Shown here piece by piece: positions 36,161 to 44,145 of a stretch of DNA of 64,000 bases. Position numbers and translations under genes: made by a program. The stretch is from PALSA-612 sp963704335 (lineage in GTDB: Bacteria; Actinomycetota; Thermoleophilia; Gaiellales; Gaiellaceae): the NCBI GenBank assembly GCA_963704335.1, contig OY969889.1, positions 2,418,001 through 2,482,000 of the forward strand, read 5' to 3'. Positions within the stretch are counted from its first letter, which is position 1. Every line of letters begins with the position of its first letter. The notes below the pieces were generated by a model. That model did not search any database and was not told the DNA's origin. It was given only the letters and a program-made list of their open reading frames with translations.

Positions 36161-36351
36161 TAGCAGGTCAGAAGGGAACTAGACCGGACTTCTCGCAGGC
36201 AGCGCCAAGGGACGAGGCCAAACCGCTGTACGAGGCGTTCTGCCAGGCGCTACGAGATCTTGGTGTCCCGGTTCAAACCGGCGTCTTCGGCGCGCGCATG
36301 GCCGTCGACATCGTCAACGACGGCCCGGTGACGATCATCATCGAGGTCTAA
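36161..36351 (+). pseudogene. C-terminal fragment of a second dtd
   Basis: From QKGTRPDFSQAAPRDEAKPL through GVPVQTGVFGARM to IVNDGPVTIIIEV-stop, this aligns residue by residue with the last ~62 residues of dtd at 35229 but is clearly diverged (roughly 70% identical). The N-terminal half, including SQFTL, is missing. DNA homology begins near GATAGCA at 36161, where two bases are also lost. A TAA ends it. The copy may be left over from a tandem duplication or from a gene replacement that brought in the PPOX gene. Confidence 0.8.
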
Positions 36352-36633
36352 GGCCCGGCGCGGAGTGGAACACTCTCGGCCGTCGAGCACTTCCCCCGAT
36401 CGCCGGCGATGCCCGCCCGCACCGCTAGGTCTCCAGTCGGCTCCACGGATGGCCACGGCGTCGTGAAGTCGAGCGTAGTCGGCTGCATCCTCGCCAGCTC
36501 GCCCGGATGACTCAACTGGGTCAACTGACGTCGGCTCTGCGTAGCCATTGCACGCGCAGCTCGGCGGCGCTCAAGGCTCCACCTGTCTCGGCCGATACCC
36601 GACGGGTAACGCCTCCCACCACATTCCCCCCGG

Positions 36634-36720
36634 ATGAATCTCTTCTCGACCTTGGTAGTCGTGGGCGTCGTGGCAGCGGTCGTCTGCTTTGTTGCCCTGT
36701 ACTCCGTCACCTTGAGCTGA
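36634..36720 (+). CDS. Possible 28-residue membrane peptide
   Basis: ATG gives MNLFSTLVVVGVVAAVVCFV followed by ALYSVTLS-stop: one continuous hydrophobic helix. Against it, the bases before the ATG are a C-run with no Shine-Dalgarno and no clear -10. I list it because small single-helix proteins are often missed, but it may be chance. Confidence 0.3.
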   Translation: MNLFSTLVVVGVVAAVVCFVALYSVTLS

Positions 36721-36818
36721 AAGGCGGTCGAGGCACAATGAGGCCAAGGGGCGCGAAGGTTTCCTCCCCGGTTTGCTCCTCCACGCCCCACCCATCTCTA
36801 CTCCGCTTACCTGCCCGG

Positions 36819-36842
36819 CGGTTTTCCCAGTACGAGCGGACG
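36819..36842 (+). repeat. 24-bp imperfect direct repeat, copy A
   Basis: Begins CGGTTTTCCCAGTACGAG and matches 37004-37027 at 21 of 24 positions. The two copies bracket a pair of strong hairpins. Confidence 0.6.
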
Positions 36843-36907
36843 CTTCCACCACCCGGTCGTAACGCGCTACTAACGGATGAAACGTGGTGAACACGTGCCG
36901 CAACGAC

Positions 36908-36945
36908 CGGAGGGATCGTCACTTACCGCCGCGACGATCCCTCCG
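36908..36945. other. Perfect 13-bp hairpin in the gene-poor region
   Basis: CGGAGGGATCGTC (36908-36920) pairs perfectly with 36933-36945 around a 12-nt loop. No T-run follows, so it is not a standard terminator. A second hairpin starts 8 nt later. Confidence 0.65.
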
Positions 36946-37003
36946 TATCGCAATGTCGGGTCACCCACTGCGGCGCGGGTGCCCCGACAACGCGCATGGT
37001 ATG

Positions 37004-37027
37004 CGGTTTTTCCAGTAGGAGCCGACG
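37004..37027 (+). repeat. 24-bp imperfect direct repeat, copy B
   Basis: Begins CGGTTTTTCCAGTAGGAG and matches 36819-36842 at 21 of 24 positions, 185 bp downstream of copy A. Confidence 0.6.
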
Positions 37028-37234
37028 TCACACCGCCCCCTCGTGATCCTTCCGGATCGTGCTTGCGTGGCGCCGATACCGTGAGGTCGTGACCGATCGA
37101 TTCCGTGACAGCGAGCTGTACCCGATCGAGGAGATCATCGAGCACCACCGGTGCACTGGGGCGGCTTCAGCCGGCTCCAGGCCAACACGTAGGCTCGCTG
37201 CTCGGGAACGGCACGTAGTGGCGAGGAGGGAACG

Positions 37235-38020
37235 ATGAGCCAGTTGCAATTCGACGCCGACACCGCCAGGCAGATCGAGGTTCTGTACGAGATTCGCGAT
37301 GCCGTGCGGCGCCGCGAGCTGGTTCGCGAGGTACTCGGGCCAGTCCCCGGCAACCGAATCCTCGACGTCGGCTGCGGGCCTGGCTTCTACTGCCTCGAGC
37401 TCTCGGAGATCGTCGGTTCGTCCGGCTCCGTCGTGGGCGTGGACAGCAGCCCCGCAATGCTGCAGCTTGCGCGAGCCCGCTGCGCCGACCGCGACAACGT
37501 CGGGCTCCTCGAAGGAGAGGCCACGGCGCTCCCGGTCGAGAGCGGCGCATTCGACGGCGCGGTCTGCGTGCAGGTTCTCGAGTACGTCTCCGACGTGGAT
37601 GCAGCGCTCGCCGAACTGCACCGGGCCCTTCGACCGGGCGGACGTGCAGTCGTCTGGGACGTGGACTGGGCGACGGTCTCGATGCACTCGCGAGATACCG
37701 CTCTGACCACCCGCGTGCTGCGAGCCTGGGACGAGCATCTTGCCGACCCGTCGCTGCCGCGAACACTCGACGCACGCCTACGCTCAGCCGGATTCCAGGA
37801 CGTACGCGTGGAAGCGCACGCGTTCGCTGCGAGCGGACGTGACCCGGAGAGCTACGGAGCGGCGCTGGTGCCGTTCATCGCGACGTTCGTCGCAGGCAGG
37901 CAGGGCATCGGCGAGGTGGATGCCGAAGCGTGGGGCGCGGAGCAGCGCGAGCTGATGGAGCGAGACGAGTTCTACTTCGCGAGCACGCAGTTCTGCTTCA
38001 CGGCCACGAGATCCGCATAG
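37235..38020 (+). CDS. UbiE/Methyltransf_11-type SAM-dependent methyltransferase
   Basis: 261 residues: motif I RILDVGCGPGFYCLEL, motif II VVGVDSSPAMLQLA, GEATALPVESGAFDGAVCVQVLEYVSD and ELHRALRPGGRAVVWDVDW. The N terminus (MSQLQFDADTARQIEVLYEI) and the position of the conserved Asp fit small-molecule methyltransferases related to arsenite or menaquinone methylases, but the Cys pairs of ArsM are absent. ATG has AGGAGGG 5 nt upstream. It stands alone between the gene-poor region and the REP-like repeat. Confidence 0.82.
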   Translation: MSQLQFDADTARQIEVLYEIRDAVRRRELVREVLGPVPGNRILDVGCGPGFYCLELSEIVGSSGSVVGVDSSPAMLQLARARCADRDNVGLLEGEATALPVESGAFDGAVCVQVLEYVSDVDAALAELHRALRPGGRAVVWDVDWATVSMHSRDTALTTRVLRAWDEHLADPSLPRTLDARLRSAGFQDVRVEAHAFAASGRDPESYGAALVPFIATFVAGRQGIGEVDAEAWGAEQRELMERDEFYFASTQFCFTATRSA

Positions 38021-38088
38021 ACCGGCGCGTAGCGCCGACCGCGCACCGGGAGGCGCCGCAGGAAGCCACGTCAGTTGCAGACATGCCC

Positions 38089-38135
38089 AGTGCCTGGCAC
38101 TGAGGTGTGACAATTCTGTGCCAATGCATCCACAG
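38089..38135 (+). repeat. REP-like 47-nt element, copy 1
   Basis: Starts with the palindrome AGTGCC-T-GGCACT and contains further self-complementary pieces (CACTG...CTGTG and GGCAC...GTGCC). It matches 62410-62456 at 42 of 47 positions. The second copy lies just upstream of a RAYT transposase gene, so both are probably REP-type elements mobilised by that enzyme. This copy ends 15 nt before the EamA transporter start. Confidence 0.8.
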
Positions 38136-38150
38136 GTGTTGCGGGCGTAG

Positions 38151-38972
38151 TTGCCGTTCGACGCGTTTCTGCTCGCGCTCGGCGCGGCCGCACTGCACGC
38201 GGGCTGGAACATCCTCGTCGCCCGAGCGGAAGACGTACGGGCCGCAACGACCGTCGCGCTCGTGGTGGGGGTCATCCTGTTCGCGCCTGTCGCCGCCCTT
38301 ACGTGGGAAGTGGAGGCGGCTGCCGTCCCGTGGATCGTCGCGTCCGTCGTGCTCGAGCTCGCGTACTTCTTCCTGCTGACGACCGCCTATCGGAGCTCGG
38401 ACGTCAGCCTCGTCTACCCGATCGCGCGCGGCGTCGCGCCCGTGCTTGTCCTTGTGGGCGCCGCGATCGCGGGAGCGACGCTCGGCGCTCTCCAGGCGCT
38501 CGGCGTCGTCCTCGTGGGCGCGGGTGTCCTGCTCGTGCGCGGCGCCAGGCGAGACGCCGACCGGCGGGGCGTCCTGCTCGCCCTCGCAATCGCCACGACC
38601 ATCGCCGGCTACACGCTCGTGGACAACGAGGGCATCGAGCATGCGTCTCCAATCGCCTACCTGGAGCTCGTCCTCGTGCCCGTCGCCGTCGCGGCGCTGG
38701 TCGCGTACGTAGCCACGGGCCGCCTCGCATCCGTCCGTCGAGAGGTCAGCCTTGCGACGATCGCCGCCGGGGCGGCGTCGTTCGGTGCGTACGCTCTCGC
38801 GCTCGCCGCACTCGAGCTTGCCTCGGCAGCCTCGGTGGCCGCCGTCAGGGAGACGAGCGTGCTCTTTGCCGTCGCACTGGGGGCAATCGTGCTCCGCGAG
38901 CGCGTGACGCCGATGCGTGCCGTGGGAGCAGTGATCGTCGTCGCCGGCGTGGCTCTCGTCGCCTCAGCTTGA
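38151..38972 (+). CDS. EamA/DMT-family transporter
   Basis: 273 residues with ten predicted membrane helices in two EamA halves (first: AALHAGWNILVARAEDVRAATTVALVV; second begins RRGVLLALAIATTIAGYTLVDN and ends VTPMRAVGAVIVVAGVALVAS). The motif SLVYPIARGVAPVLVL is typical of drug/metabolite exporters. The start is TTG; there is no ATG or GTG before the first helix. The substrate is unknown. The REP-like element immediately upstream may influence its expression. Confidence 0.85.
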   Translation: MPFDAFLLALGAAALHAGWNILVARAEDVRAATTVALVVGVILFAPVAALTWEVEAAAVPWIVASVVLELAYFFLLTTAYRSSDVSLVYPIARGVAPVLVLVGAAIAGATLGALQALGVVLVGAGVLLVRGARRDADRRGVLLALAIATTIAGYTLVDNEGIEHASPIAYLELVLVPVAVAALVAYVATGRLASVRREVSLATIAAGAASFGAYALALAALELASAASVAAVRETSVLFAVALGAIVLRERVTPMRAVGAVIVVAGVALVASA

Positions 38973-39019
38973 GGAGCAGCCTTGCTATCCTGCTCTCACC
39001 TGTTTTCACCGGTTCGGCG

Positions 39020-39044
39020 AAATGGGCGCGTGGCGCCCATTTTT
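39020..39044 (+). terminator. Intrinsic terminator/attenuator in the rimP-nusA-infB leader
   Basis: Stem AAATGGGCGC/GCGCCCATTT, triloop GTG and a T-run of five, ending 17 nt before the rimP ATG and 48 nt after the EamA gene stop. It can terminate EamA transcription. If a promoter lies upstream (TATCCT near 38990 is a weak candidate), it would also act as an attenuator for the nusA operon, where NusA feedback is known in other bacteria. Confidence 0.85.
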
Positions 39045-39061
39045 CATGAAGGGGTAACGAC

Positions 39062-39511
39062 ATGGCGACGACCTACGACACCGAGAGGCAGCTCCAGCGG
39101 GACATCTCCCGCCGGGTCGAGGCTGCCCTGCCCGGCGTCGAGGTGCTCGCCGTCGAGCTGCAGTCACCATCCCGTTTTTGCGTCTACATCGACCATGCCG
39201 ACGGCGTCGACCACGGGCTCTGTGGGCGCGTCACGAACGTCATTCGCGACTACAGCGACCGCTACACGATCGACGTGTCGTCGCCGGGCACGGAACGACC
39301 GCTGCGCAAGCCGGGCCACTTTCGCAACGCGGTCGGCCGCAAGGTTGCAGTGCGCACCTCCGAGCCGGTCGCCGGCCGCAAGTCGTTCCGCGGCGAGCTC
39401 GTCGCGGCCGGCCCGAAGACGCTCACGGTCGCAGCCGAACCGGACCCCATTGACATCCCCTACGAGGCCGTTGTACGCGGCAATCTGATCGACGAGGTGA
39501 CGACGAAATGA
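39062..39511 (+). CDS. rimP: Ribosome maturation factor RimP
   Basis: 149 residues: N-terminal alpha/beta domain with VLAVELQSPSRFCVYIDH and DHGLCGRVTNVIRD (the CxxxSxxI region), and the signature YTIDVSSPGTERPLRKPGHF, followed by a C-terminal SH3-like barrel. It helps assemble the 30S subunit. AAGGGG precedes the ATG. It heads the operon and overlaps nusA by 4 nt. Confidence 0.94.
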   Translation: MATTYDTERQLQRDISRRVEAALPGVEVLAVELQSPSRFCVYIDHADGVDHGLCGRVTNVIRDYSDRYTIDVSSPGTERPLRKPGHFRNAVGRKVAVRTSEPVAGRKSFRGELVAAGPKTLTVAAEPDPIDIPYEAVVRGNLIDEVTTK

Positions 39512-40941
39512 CCAGAGAGATCATCGAAGGCATCCAGACAATCGAGCGCGAGAAAGGCATCGAGAGCGGCACGCTGATCGAGGCGCTCGAGGACGCGCTG
39601 CTCGCTGCGTACAAGAAGACTCCCGGCGCCACGCGCCACGCGACGGTCGAGCTCGACCAGGACACGGGCGACTTCCGCGTCTTTTCCATCGACCTCCCGA
39701 GCGACATCGAGGAACGACTCGTGGAGGAGGCGCGCGAGCGGGCGATCCAGGCGCTCGAGCAGCAGGAGGAGGAGACGGGCGAGCGCTCACACGTGCTCGT
39801 CACCGACGACGACCTCAACATCGATCTGACGGACGTCTCCGAGGACGTCATCCAGCGTGAGGACGTCACGCCGGACGACTTCGGCCGCATCGCGGCGCAG
39901 ACCGCGAAGCAGGTCATCCTCCAGCGGATCCGCGAGGCCGAGCGCGAGATGATGTACGACGAGTACATCGACCGCGTGAGCGAGGTCGTCACCGGCATCG
40001 TCCAGCAGGCAGGTGACCGCAACAACGTGCTCATCGACCTCGGCAAGGTGGAGGCGCTGCTGCCGCGCTCGGAGCAGGTGGACGGCGAGCGCTACGAGCA
40101 GGGCAGCCGCATCAAGGCCGTCATCACCGAGGTGCGGTCGGGGACGAAGGGCCCGCAGGTCATCCTCTCGCGCCGCGACCCCGAGCTGATCCGCACGCTC
40201 TTCGAGCTGGAAGTGCCCGAGATCGCCGATGGGCTCGTCGAGATCCGCGCCGTTGCCCGCGAGCCGGGCTACCGCTCGAAGATCGCCGTCGAGTCGCACG
40301 TCCAGGGCGTGGACCCGGTCGGCGCCTGCGTCGGCCCCCGCGGCTCGCGTGTGCGCATGGTCGTGTCCGAGCTGCGCGGCGAGAAGATCGACATCATCCC
40401 TTGGAACACCGAGCCCGCGCGATTCGTCGCCAAGGCGCTGTCACCGGCGCGGGTGCGCGAGGTCTACATCGACGACGACACGAAGGAAGCCACCGTCATC
40501 GTTCCCGACGATCAGCTGGCGCTCGCAATCGGCAAGGAGGGCCTGAATGCCCGCCTCGCCGCCCGGCTGTCCGGCTGGAAGGTGGACATCAAGTCGGACA
40601 CGGAGTTCGCGCAGGAGGAGGCCGACGCGGCCTTCGCCGGCCAGGACGACGGAGAGTCGGTTGGCCGCTGCACCGCGATCCTCTCCACGGGCAAGCGCTG
40701 CCCGAACACGGCGCTACCCGGCACGCGCTTCTGTGGGGTGTCGGCCCACCAGGAGCTCGCTACGCGCGAGGCGGCGGGTGAGGACATCTCTGACCAGATC
40801 GTGCAGCCTGCCGCCGAGGCGGAAGACGCCGACGAGGCCGAGGAAGAGTCCGAAGACGGCGCGATCGAGGAGGGCCAGGAGGTCGTGCTCGCGGTCGAGG
40901 ACGGCAGCGCCGACGAGGAGGACGGTCCGGCAGCCGCGTAA
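39508..40941 (+). CDS. nusA: Transcription termination/antitermination factor NusA with a C-terminal Cys-rich motif
   Basis: 477 residues: N-terminal RNA-polymerase-binding domain (~1-130), S1 domain (~135-200: GIVQQAGDRNNVLIDLGKVEALLP), KH1 and KH2 (~230-345: GACVGPRGSRVRMVVSELRGEKIDI; LAIGKEGLNARLAARLSGWKVDI). After the KH domains the tail holds C388, C398, C409 and H414 in the arrangement CTAILSTGKRC...RFCGVSAH, like a small zinc motif of the DUF5763 type, and then a very acidic end. The usual ylxR gene between nusA and infB is absent. ATG overlaps rimP. Confidence 0.94.
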   Translation: MTREIIEGIQTIEREKGIESGTLIEALEDALLAAYKKTPGATRHATVELDQDTGDFRVFSIDLPSDIEERLVEEARERAIQALEQQEEETGERSHVLVTDDDLNIDLTDVSEDVIQREDVTPDDFGRIAAQTAKQVILQRIREAEREMMYDEYIDRVSEVVTGIVQQAGDRNNVLIDLGKVEALLPRSEQVDGERYEQGSRIKAVITEVRSGTKGPQVILSRRDPELIRTLFELEVPEIADGLVEIRAVAREPGYRSKIAVESHVQGVDPVGACVGPRGSRVRMVVSELRGEKIDIIPWNTEPARFVAKALSPARVREVYIDDDTKEATVIVPDDQLALAIGKEGLNARLAARLSGWKVDIKSDTEFAQEEADAAFAGQDDGESVGRCTAILSTGKRCPNTALPGTRFCGVSAHQELATREAAGEDISDQIVQPAAEAEDADEAEEESEDGAIEEGQEVVLAVEDGSADEEDGPAAA

Positions 40942-40964
40942 TTCGGCTCTAGACTGACACCCAA

Positions 40965-42962
40965 ATGGCCGACGACACCGGAGGAAACCGACCGAACCGC
41001 CCGCTGCGCCCCAGACAGGGAGCGAGAGGCGGACGCGGCCGTAAGCGCCGTGTCGTCATCGACACCGCCGCCGGCCGGCCGCGCCCCGATTCGCGCCAGA
41101 GGCGCGACGCTCCCGTCGTTCGCGAGCCGAAGGCGCCTGCAGCCCCTCCGACCGGGCCGGTCACGGTCCCGTCCGGAGTCACCGTGAGCGAGCTGTCGCA
41201 GGCGCTCGGCGTGAAAGCGCCCGAGATCATCAAGTTCCTGATGGGGCTCGGGGCGATGAAGACGATGACGCAGTCGCTGTCCGACGAAGAGGTGGGGCTG
41301 ATCGCCACGGAGCAGGCGCGTGAGATCACCATCAAGCACGCAGCCGAAGAGGAGCTCGAACCGGAGACGTACGAGGACGCGGAAGAGGACCTCGCCGACC
41401 GACCGCCCGTCGTCACGATCATGGGCCACGTCGATCACGGGAAGACGACGCTGCTCGACGCGATCCGCGAGACGTCGGTGGTCGACACCGAGGCCGGCGG
41501 CATCACGCAGCACATCGGCGCGTACCAGGTCGAGCTCGACGGCCGCCGGATCACCTTCCTCGACACCCCCGGCCACGAGGCGTTTACCGCCATGCGCGCC
41601 CGCGGCGCGAAGGCGACCGACATCGCGGTACTCGTCGTTGCCGCGGACGACGGCGTCATGCCACAGACGAAGGAATCGATCTCGCACGCCCGCGCCGCCG
41701 AGGTGCCGATCGTCGTCGCCGTGAACAAGGTGGATCTGCCCGACGCGAACCCCGACAAGGTGAAGAACGAGCTCGCGTCCGAGGGCCTTCAGCCAGAAGA
41801 GTGGGGCGGCACGACGCAGTTCTCGGAGGTCTCGGCACGTGAGAAGCAGAACCTCGGCGACCTGCTGGAGAAGGTGCTGCTGGTGGCGGACGCCGAGCTC
41901 GAGCTGAAGGCCAACCCGACGGTCGAGGCATCGGGACCGATCGTCGAATCACGTCTGGACGTCGGCCGCGGCCCCGTGGCGACGATGCTCGTCCAGCGCG
42001 GCACGCTGAACGTCGGTGACGCCATCGTGGCCGGCGACGCCTGGGGGCGCGTGCGCGCTCTCTACGACTTCCACGGCGAGAAGCTCAAGCACGCCGGCCC
42101 TGGCGATCCGGTCGAGATCGTCGGCTTCGACAAGCCGCCGCCGGCCGGCGAGCACGCCCGCGTGGTCGAGAACGAGCGCCAGGCGCGCCAGCACGCACAG
42201 GCGCGCGGCGAGCGCCTTCGCCGAGAGCAGCTTGCGCAACGCGCAAAGCCGATCTCACTCGACGTGCTCTTCGAGCGCGTCCAGGAAGGCGTCCAGGACC
42301 TCAACATCGTGCTCAAGGCGGACGTGGCCGGCTCTGTCGAGGCCGCGCTGTCCGAGCTCCAGAAGATCGAGCACCCGGAGGTGCGCGTGAGCGTCATCCA
42401 CTCGGCTGCAGGCGGCATCACCGAGAACGACGTCATGCTCGCGTCAGCTTCCAGCGCGATGGTGGTCGGCTTCAACGTGCGGCCCAACCAGGAAGCCCGC
42501 GCGCTCGCCGAGCGTGAGGGCGTCGAGATCCGTACGTACCGCGTCATCTACCAGCTCACCGACGACATCGAGCAGGCGCTCGTGGGCATGCTGCGGCCGG
42601 TTTCCGAGGAGGTCACGCTCGGGGAGGCCGAGGTGCGCGCCTTGATCAGGATCTCCCGCTACGGCACGATCGCCGGCTCTTACGTCACGAGCGGGAACCT
42701 CCGTCGCGGGGCGAGCGTGCGCATCATCCGCGACGGCGCCATCGTCCACGAGACGACGATCGACTCGCTCAAGCGCTTCAAGGACGACGTCCGCGAGGTG
42801 GCCGAGGGCTTCGAGTGCGGTATTCACCTTGCCGGCTTCGACGACGTCAAGGAAGGCGACGTCCTCGAAGTCTTCGAGGTGCGCGAGGTGGAACGGACGG
42901 ACCTCTCGGAGGTGCCGCCCGCTCCACCTGCTCCACCGACTGCTTCCGCTGACGAGTCCTAG
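40965..42962 (+). CDS. infB: Translation initiation factor IF-2
   Basis: 665 residues with a short basic N-terminal extension, IF2-N-like domain (VSELSQALGVKAPEIIKFLM) and the GTPase core (G1 GHVDHGKTTLLD, G3 DTPGHEAF, G4 NKVD), then domains II-IV. It places fMet-tRNA on the 30S subunit. TAGACT lies 9 nt before the ATG, so infB may have its own leaderless promoter in addition to read-through from nusA, 23 nt upstream. The end overlaps a convergent membrane-protein gene by 4 nt. Confidence 0.95.
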   Translation: MADDTGGNRPNRPLRPRQGARGGRGRKRRVVIDTAAGRPRPDSRQRRDAPVVREPKAPAAPPTGPVTVPSGVTVSELSQALGVKAPEIIKFLMGLGAMKTMTQSLSDEEVGLIATEQAREITIKHAAEEELEPETYEDAEEDLADRPPVVTIMGHVDHGKTTLLDAIRETSVVDTEAGGITQHIGAYQVELDGRRITFLDTPGHEAFTAMRARGAKATDIAVLVVAADDGVMPQTKESISHARAAEVPIVVAVNKVDLPDANPDKVKNELASEGLQPEEWGGTTQFSEVSAREKQNLGDLLEKVLLVADAELELKANPTVEASGPIVESRLDVGRGPVATMLVQRGTLNVGDAIVAGDAWGRVRALYDFHGEKLKHAGPGDPVEIVGFDKPPPAGEHARVVENERQARQHAQARGERLRREQLAQRAKPISLDVLFERVQEGVQDLNIVLKADVAGSVEAALSELQKIEHPEVRVSVIHSAAGGITENDVMLASASSAMVVGFNVRPNQEARALAEREGVEIRTYRVIYQLTDDIEQALVGMLRPVSEEVTLGEAEVRALIRISRYGTIAGSYVTSGNLRRGASVRIIRDGAIVHETTIDSLKRFKDDVREVAEGFECGIHLAGFDDVKEGDVLEVFEVREVERTDLSEVPPAPPAPPTASADES

Positions 42963-43609
42963 CCCGTCGGCGCCGCCGGCGCGGTCTCGGCCGGGGGCTT
43001 CCAGAACAGCCAGACGAGGCTGACCACGAGCACCCACGCCAACCAGATCAGGAACGGGACGAAGAAGAACGAGACGAGCATCGTGGCGGCCACGACGAAG
43101 CTCACCCACGCCAGCCACCTGGGTATGAGCCGTCCCTGCAGGCCGACGAGCCCGACACACAGCACGAGGAGCAACGCGATCGTCGTGCCGGCGAACCAGG
43201 TCGCGTAGCCGAGGATGCCGAACAGCCGATCCATGTTCGGGTCGACCACGAACTCGTCCGAGTCCTGCACCGCAAACGCGATGGAAGTCCAGATCGCCAC
43301 TGCGGCGGTCCACAGGGTGACGGCGACGAGCCCGGCGCCGAAGGCAAGAGCGGTCCTCGTCCCCGCCGTCCCCTCGGCCTCGGCCATCCGCCCGCGGAGC
43401 ACGGACAGGAACCAGACGAACAGCAGGCCCGCGGCGAGAATGATCATGAACGATGCGAGCGACTGGTCTCGGTTGCCCGAGTCCGCGTACCACGCGAGGA
43501 TCTCCGCGTCGGAGTCGCCCGTATCGCCCTCCAACGTGAAGAGCACAATGACCCACAGAACGACGTACAGGATCCCGCTGACGGGAGCCCAACGCGCAAT
43601 GCCACTCAT
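42959..43609 (-). CDS. Integral membrane protein, function unknown
   Basis: 216 residues with five likely membrane helices (SGILYVVLWVIVLF; FMIILAAGLLFVWFLSVL; LAFGAGLVAVTLWTAAVAIW; TTIALLLVLCVGLVGL; VSFVVAATMLVSFFFVPFLI through LVVSLVWLFW) and an acidic loop after the first (GDTGDSDAEILAWYADSGNR) that recalls DUF4386-like proteins. ATG has AAGGAGG 5 nt upstream. It interrupts the infB-rbfA cluster on the opposite strand. Confidence 0.75.
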   Translation of the reverse strand: MSGIARWAPVSGILYVVLWVIVLFTLEGDTGDSDAEILAWYADSGNRDQSLASFMIILAAGLLFVWFLSVLRGRMAEAEGTAGTRTALAFGAGLVAVTLWTAAVAIWTSIAFAVQDSDEFVVDPNMDRLFGILGYATWFAGTTIALLLVLCVGLVGLQGRLIPRWLAWVSFVVAATMLVSFFFVPFLIWLAWVLVVSLVWLFWKPPAETAPAAPTG

Positions 43610-43671
43610 TGGAGCCTCCTTGGGAATGAGGCCGTGAGCCTCGCAGCACTGGCGGACGGCAAGATACGCCC

Positions 43672-43971
43672 ATGGGCGCGGGCTACGTCGGGATTCTCGC
43701 GGTCGAGCTCCACTTTCCGGAGGCCGGCTCCCTCAAGGGGAAGCGAAAGCACGTCAAGTCGGCGAAGGCGCAGCTGCAGAACCGCTTCGGCGCGTCAGTG
43801 GCGGAGGTCGACCACCACGAGCTCTGGCAGCGGGCGGGCCTGACGGTGGCATGCGTGGCGCGCGGCCACAAAGAGCTCCAGGAGCTGCTGGACGGCGCCG
43901 AGCGCTATCTCGCAGGACAGGAGTGGGAGCTGGTGCGGACGGAGCGAGAGATTGTCGTACTCGATGAGTAG
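43672..43971 (+). CDS. ylxP: DUF503 (YlxP-like) protein
   Basis: 99 residues: VGILAVELHFPEAGSLKGKRKHVKSAKAQLQNRFGASVAEVDHHELWQRAGLTVACV is the DUF503 signature (SLKxKR and AEVdhxdlWqra). YlxP-type proteins bind RNA and are linked to ribosome biogenesis, and they sit between infB and rbfA in many genomes, as here. Confidence 0.9.
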   Translation: MGAGYVGILAVELHFPEAGSLKGKRKHVKSAKAQLQNRFGASVAEVDHHELWQRAGLTVACVARGHKELQELLDGAERYLAGQEWELVRTEREIVVLDE

Positions 43972-44010
43972 CTTCTCGCGCTTCTGGGGCGTCGCTGGCA
44001 AAGGAGGCAA

Positions 44011-44137
44011 GCGCGCGGCGCGCAGGACAGTATCCGGAATACGGACAAGCGCCGCGCGCGCCGGCTCCTGCCGCCAGCGGCGCCAGCCGTCGGCGGAGCC
44101 GGGCTTTGCCCGGCGCAAGCCTGCGGCGGCCAGGAGC
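44011..44137. other. Multi-hairpin sequence upstream of rbfA
   Basis: Between ylxP and rbfA lie a perfect 11-bp stem (GCGCGCGGCGC at 44011-44021 with 44049-44059), a long-range stem GGCTCCTGCCGCC (44063-44075) with GGCGGCCAGGAGC (44125-44137, one bulge), and a nested 7-bp hairpin GCCGGGC-TTT-GCCCGGC (44098-44114). No coding function is evident. It may be an RNA leader, an attenuator or a palindromic repeat unit. Confidence 0.55.
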
Positions 44138-44145
44138 GCGAGAAG

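Larger units (their letters stand above)
36352..37234. other. 880-bp gene-poor region with repeats and hairpins
   Basis: No convincing long gene on either strand. It holds a possible 28-residue membrane peptide (36634), a 24-bp imperfect direct repeat (36819 and 37004), and two consecutive strong hairpins between the repeats: a perfect 13-bp stem at 36908-36945, and TGTCGGGTCACCC (36954-36966) pairing with 36977-36989 at 12 of 13 positions. A short GATCC/GGATC hairpin follows near 37045. It could encode a structured RNA or be the remains of a mobile element. Confidence 0.6.

Noticed and set aside
36821..36838. Possible vector contamination: GTTTTCCCAGTACGAG resembles the M13 sequencing-primer site
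   Set aside because: Only part of the primer matches, a diverged second copy exists at 37006, and flanking sequence shows no vector features.
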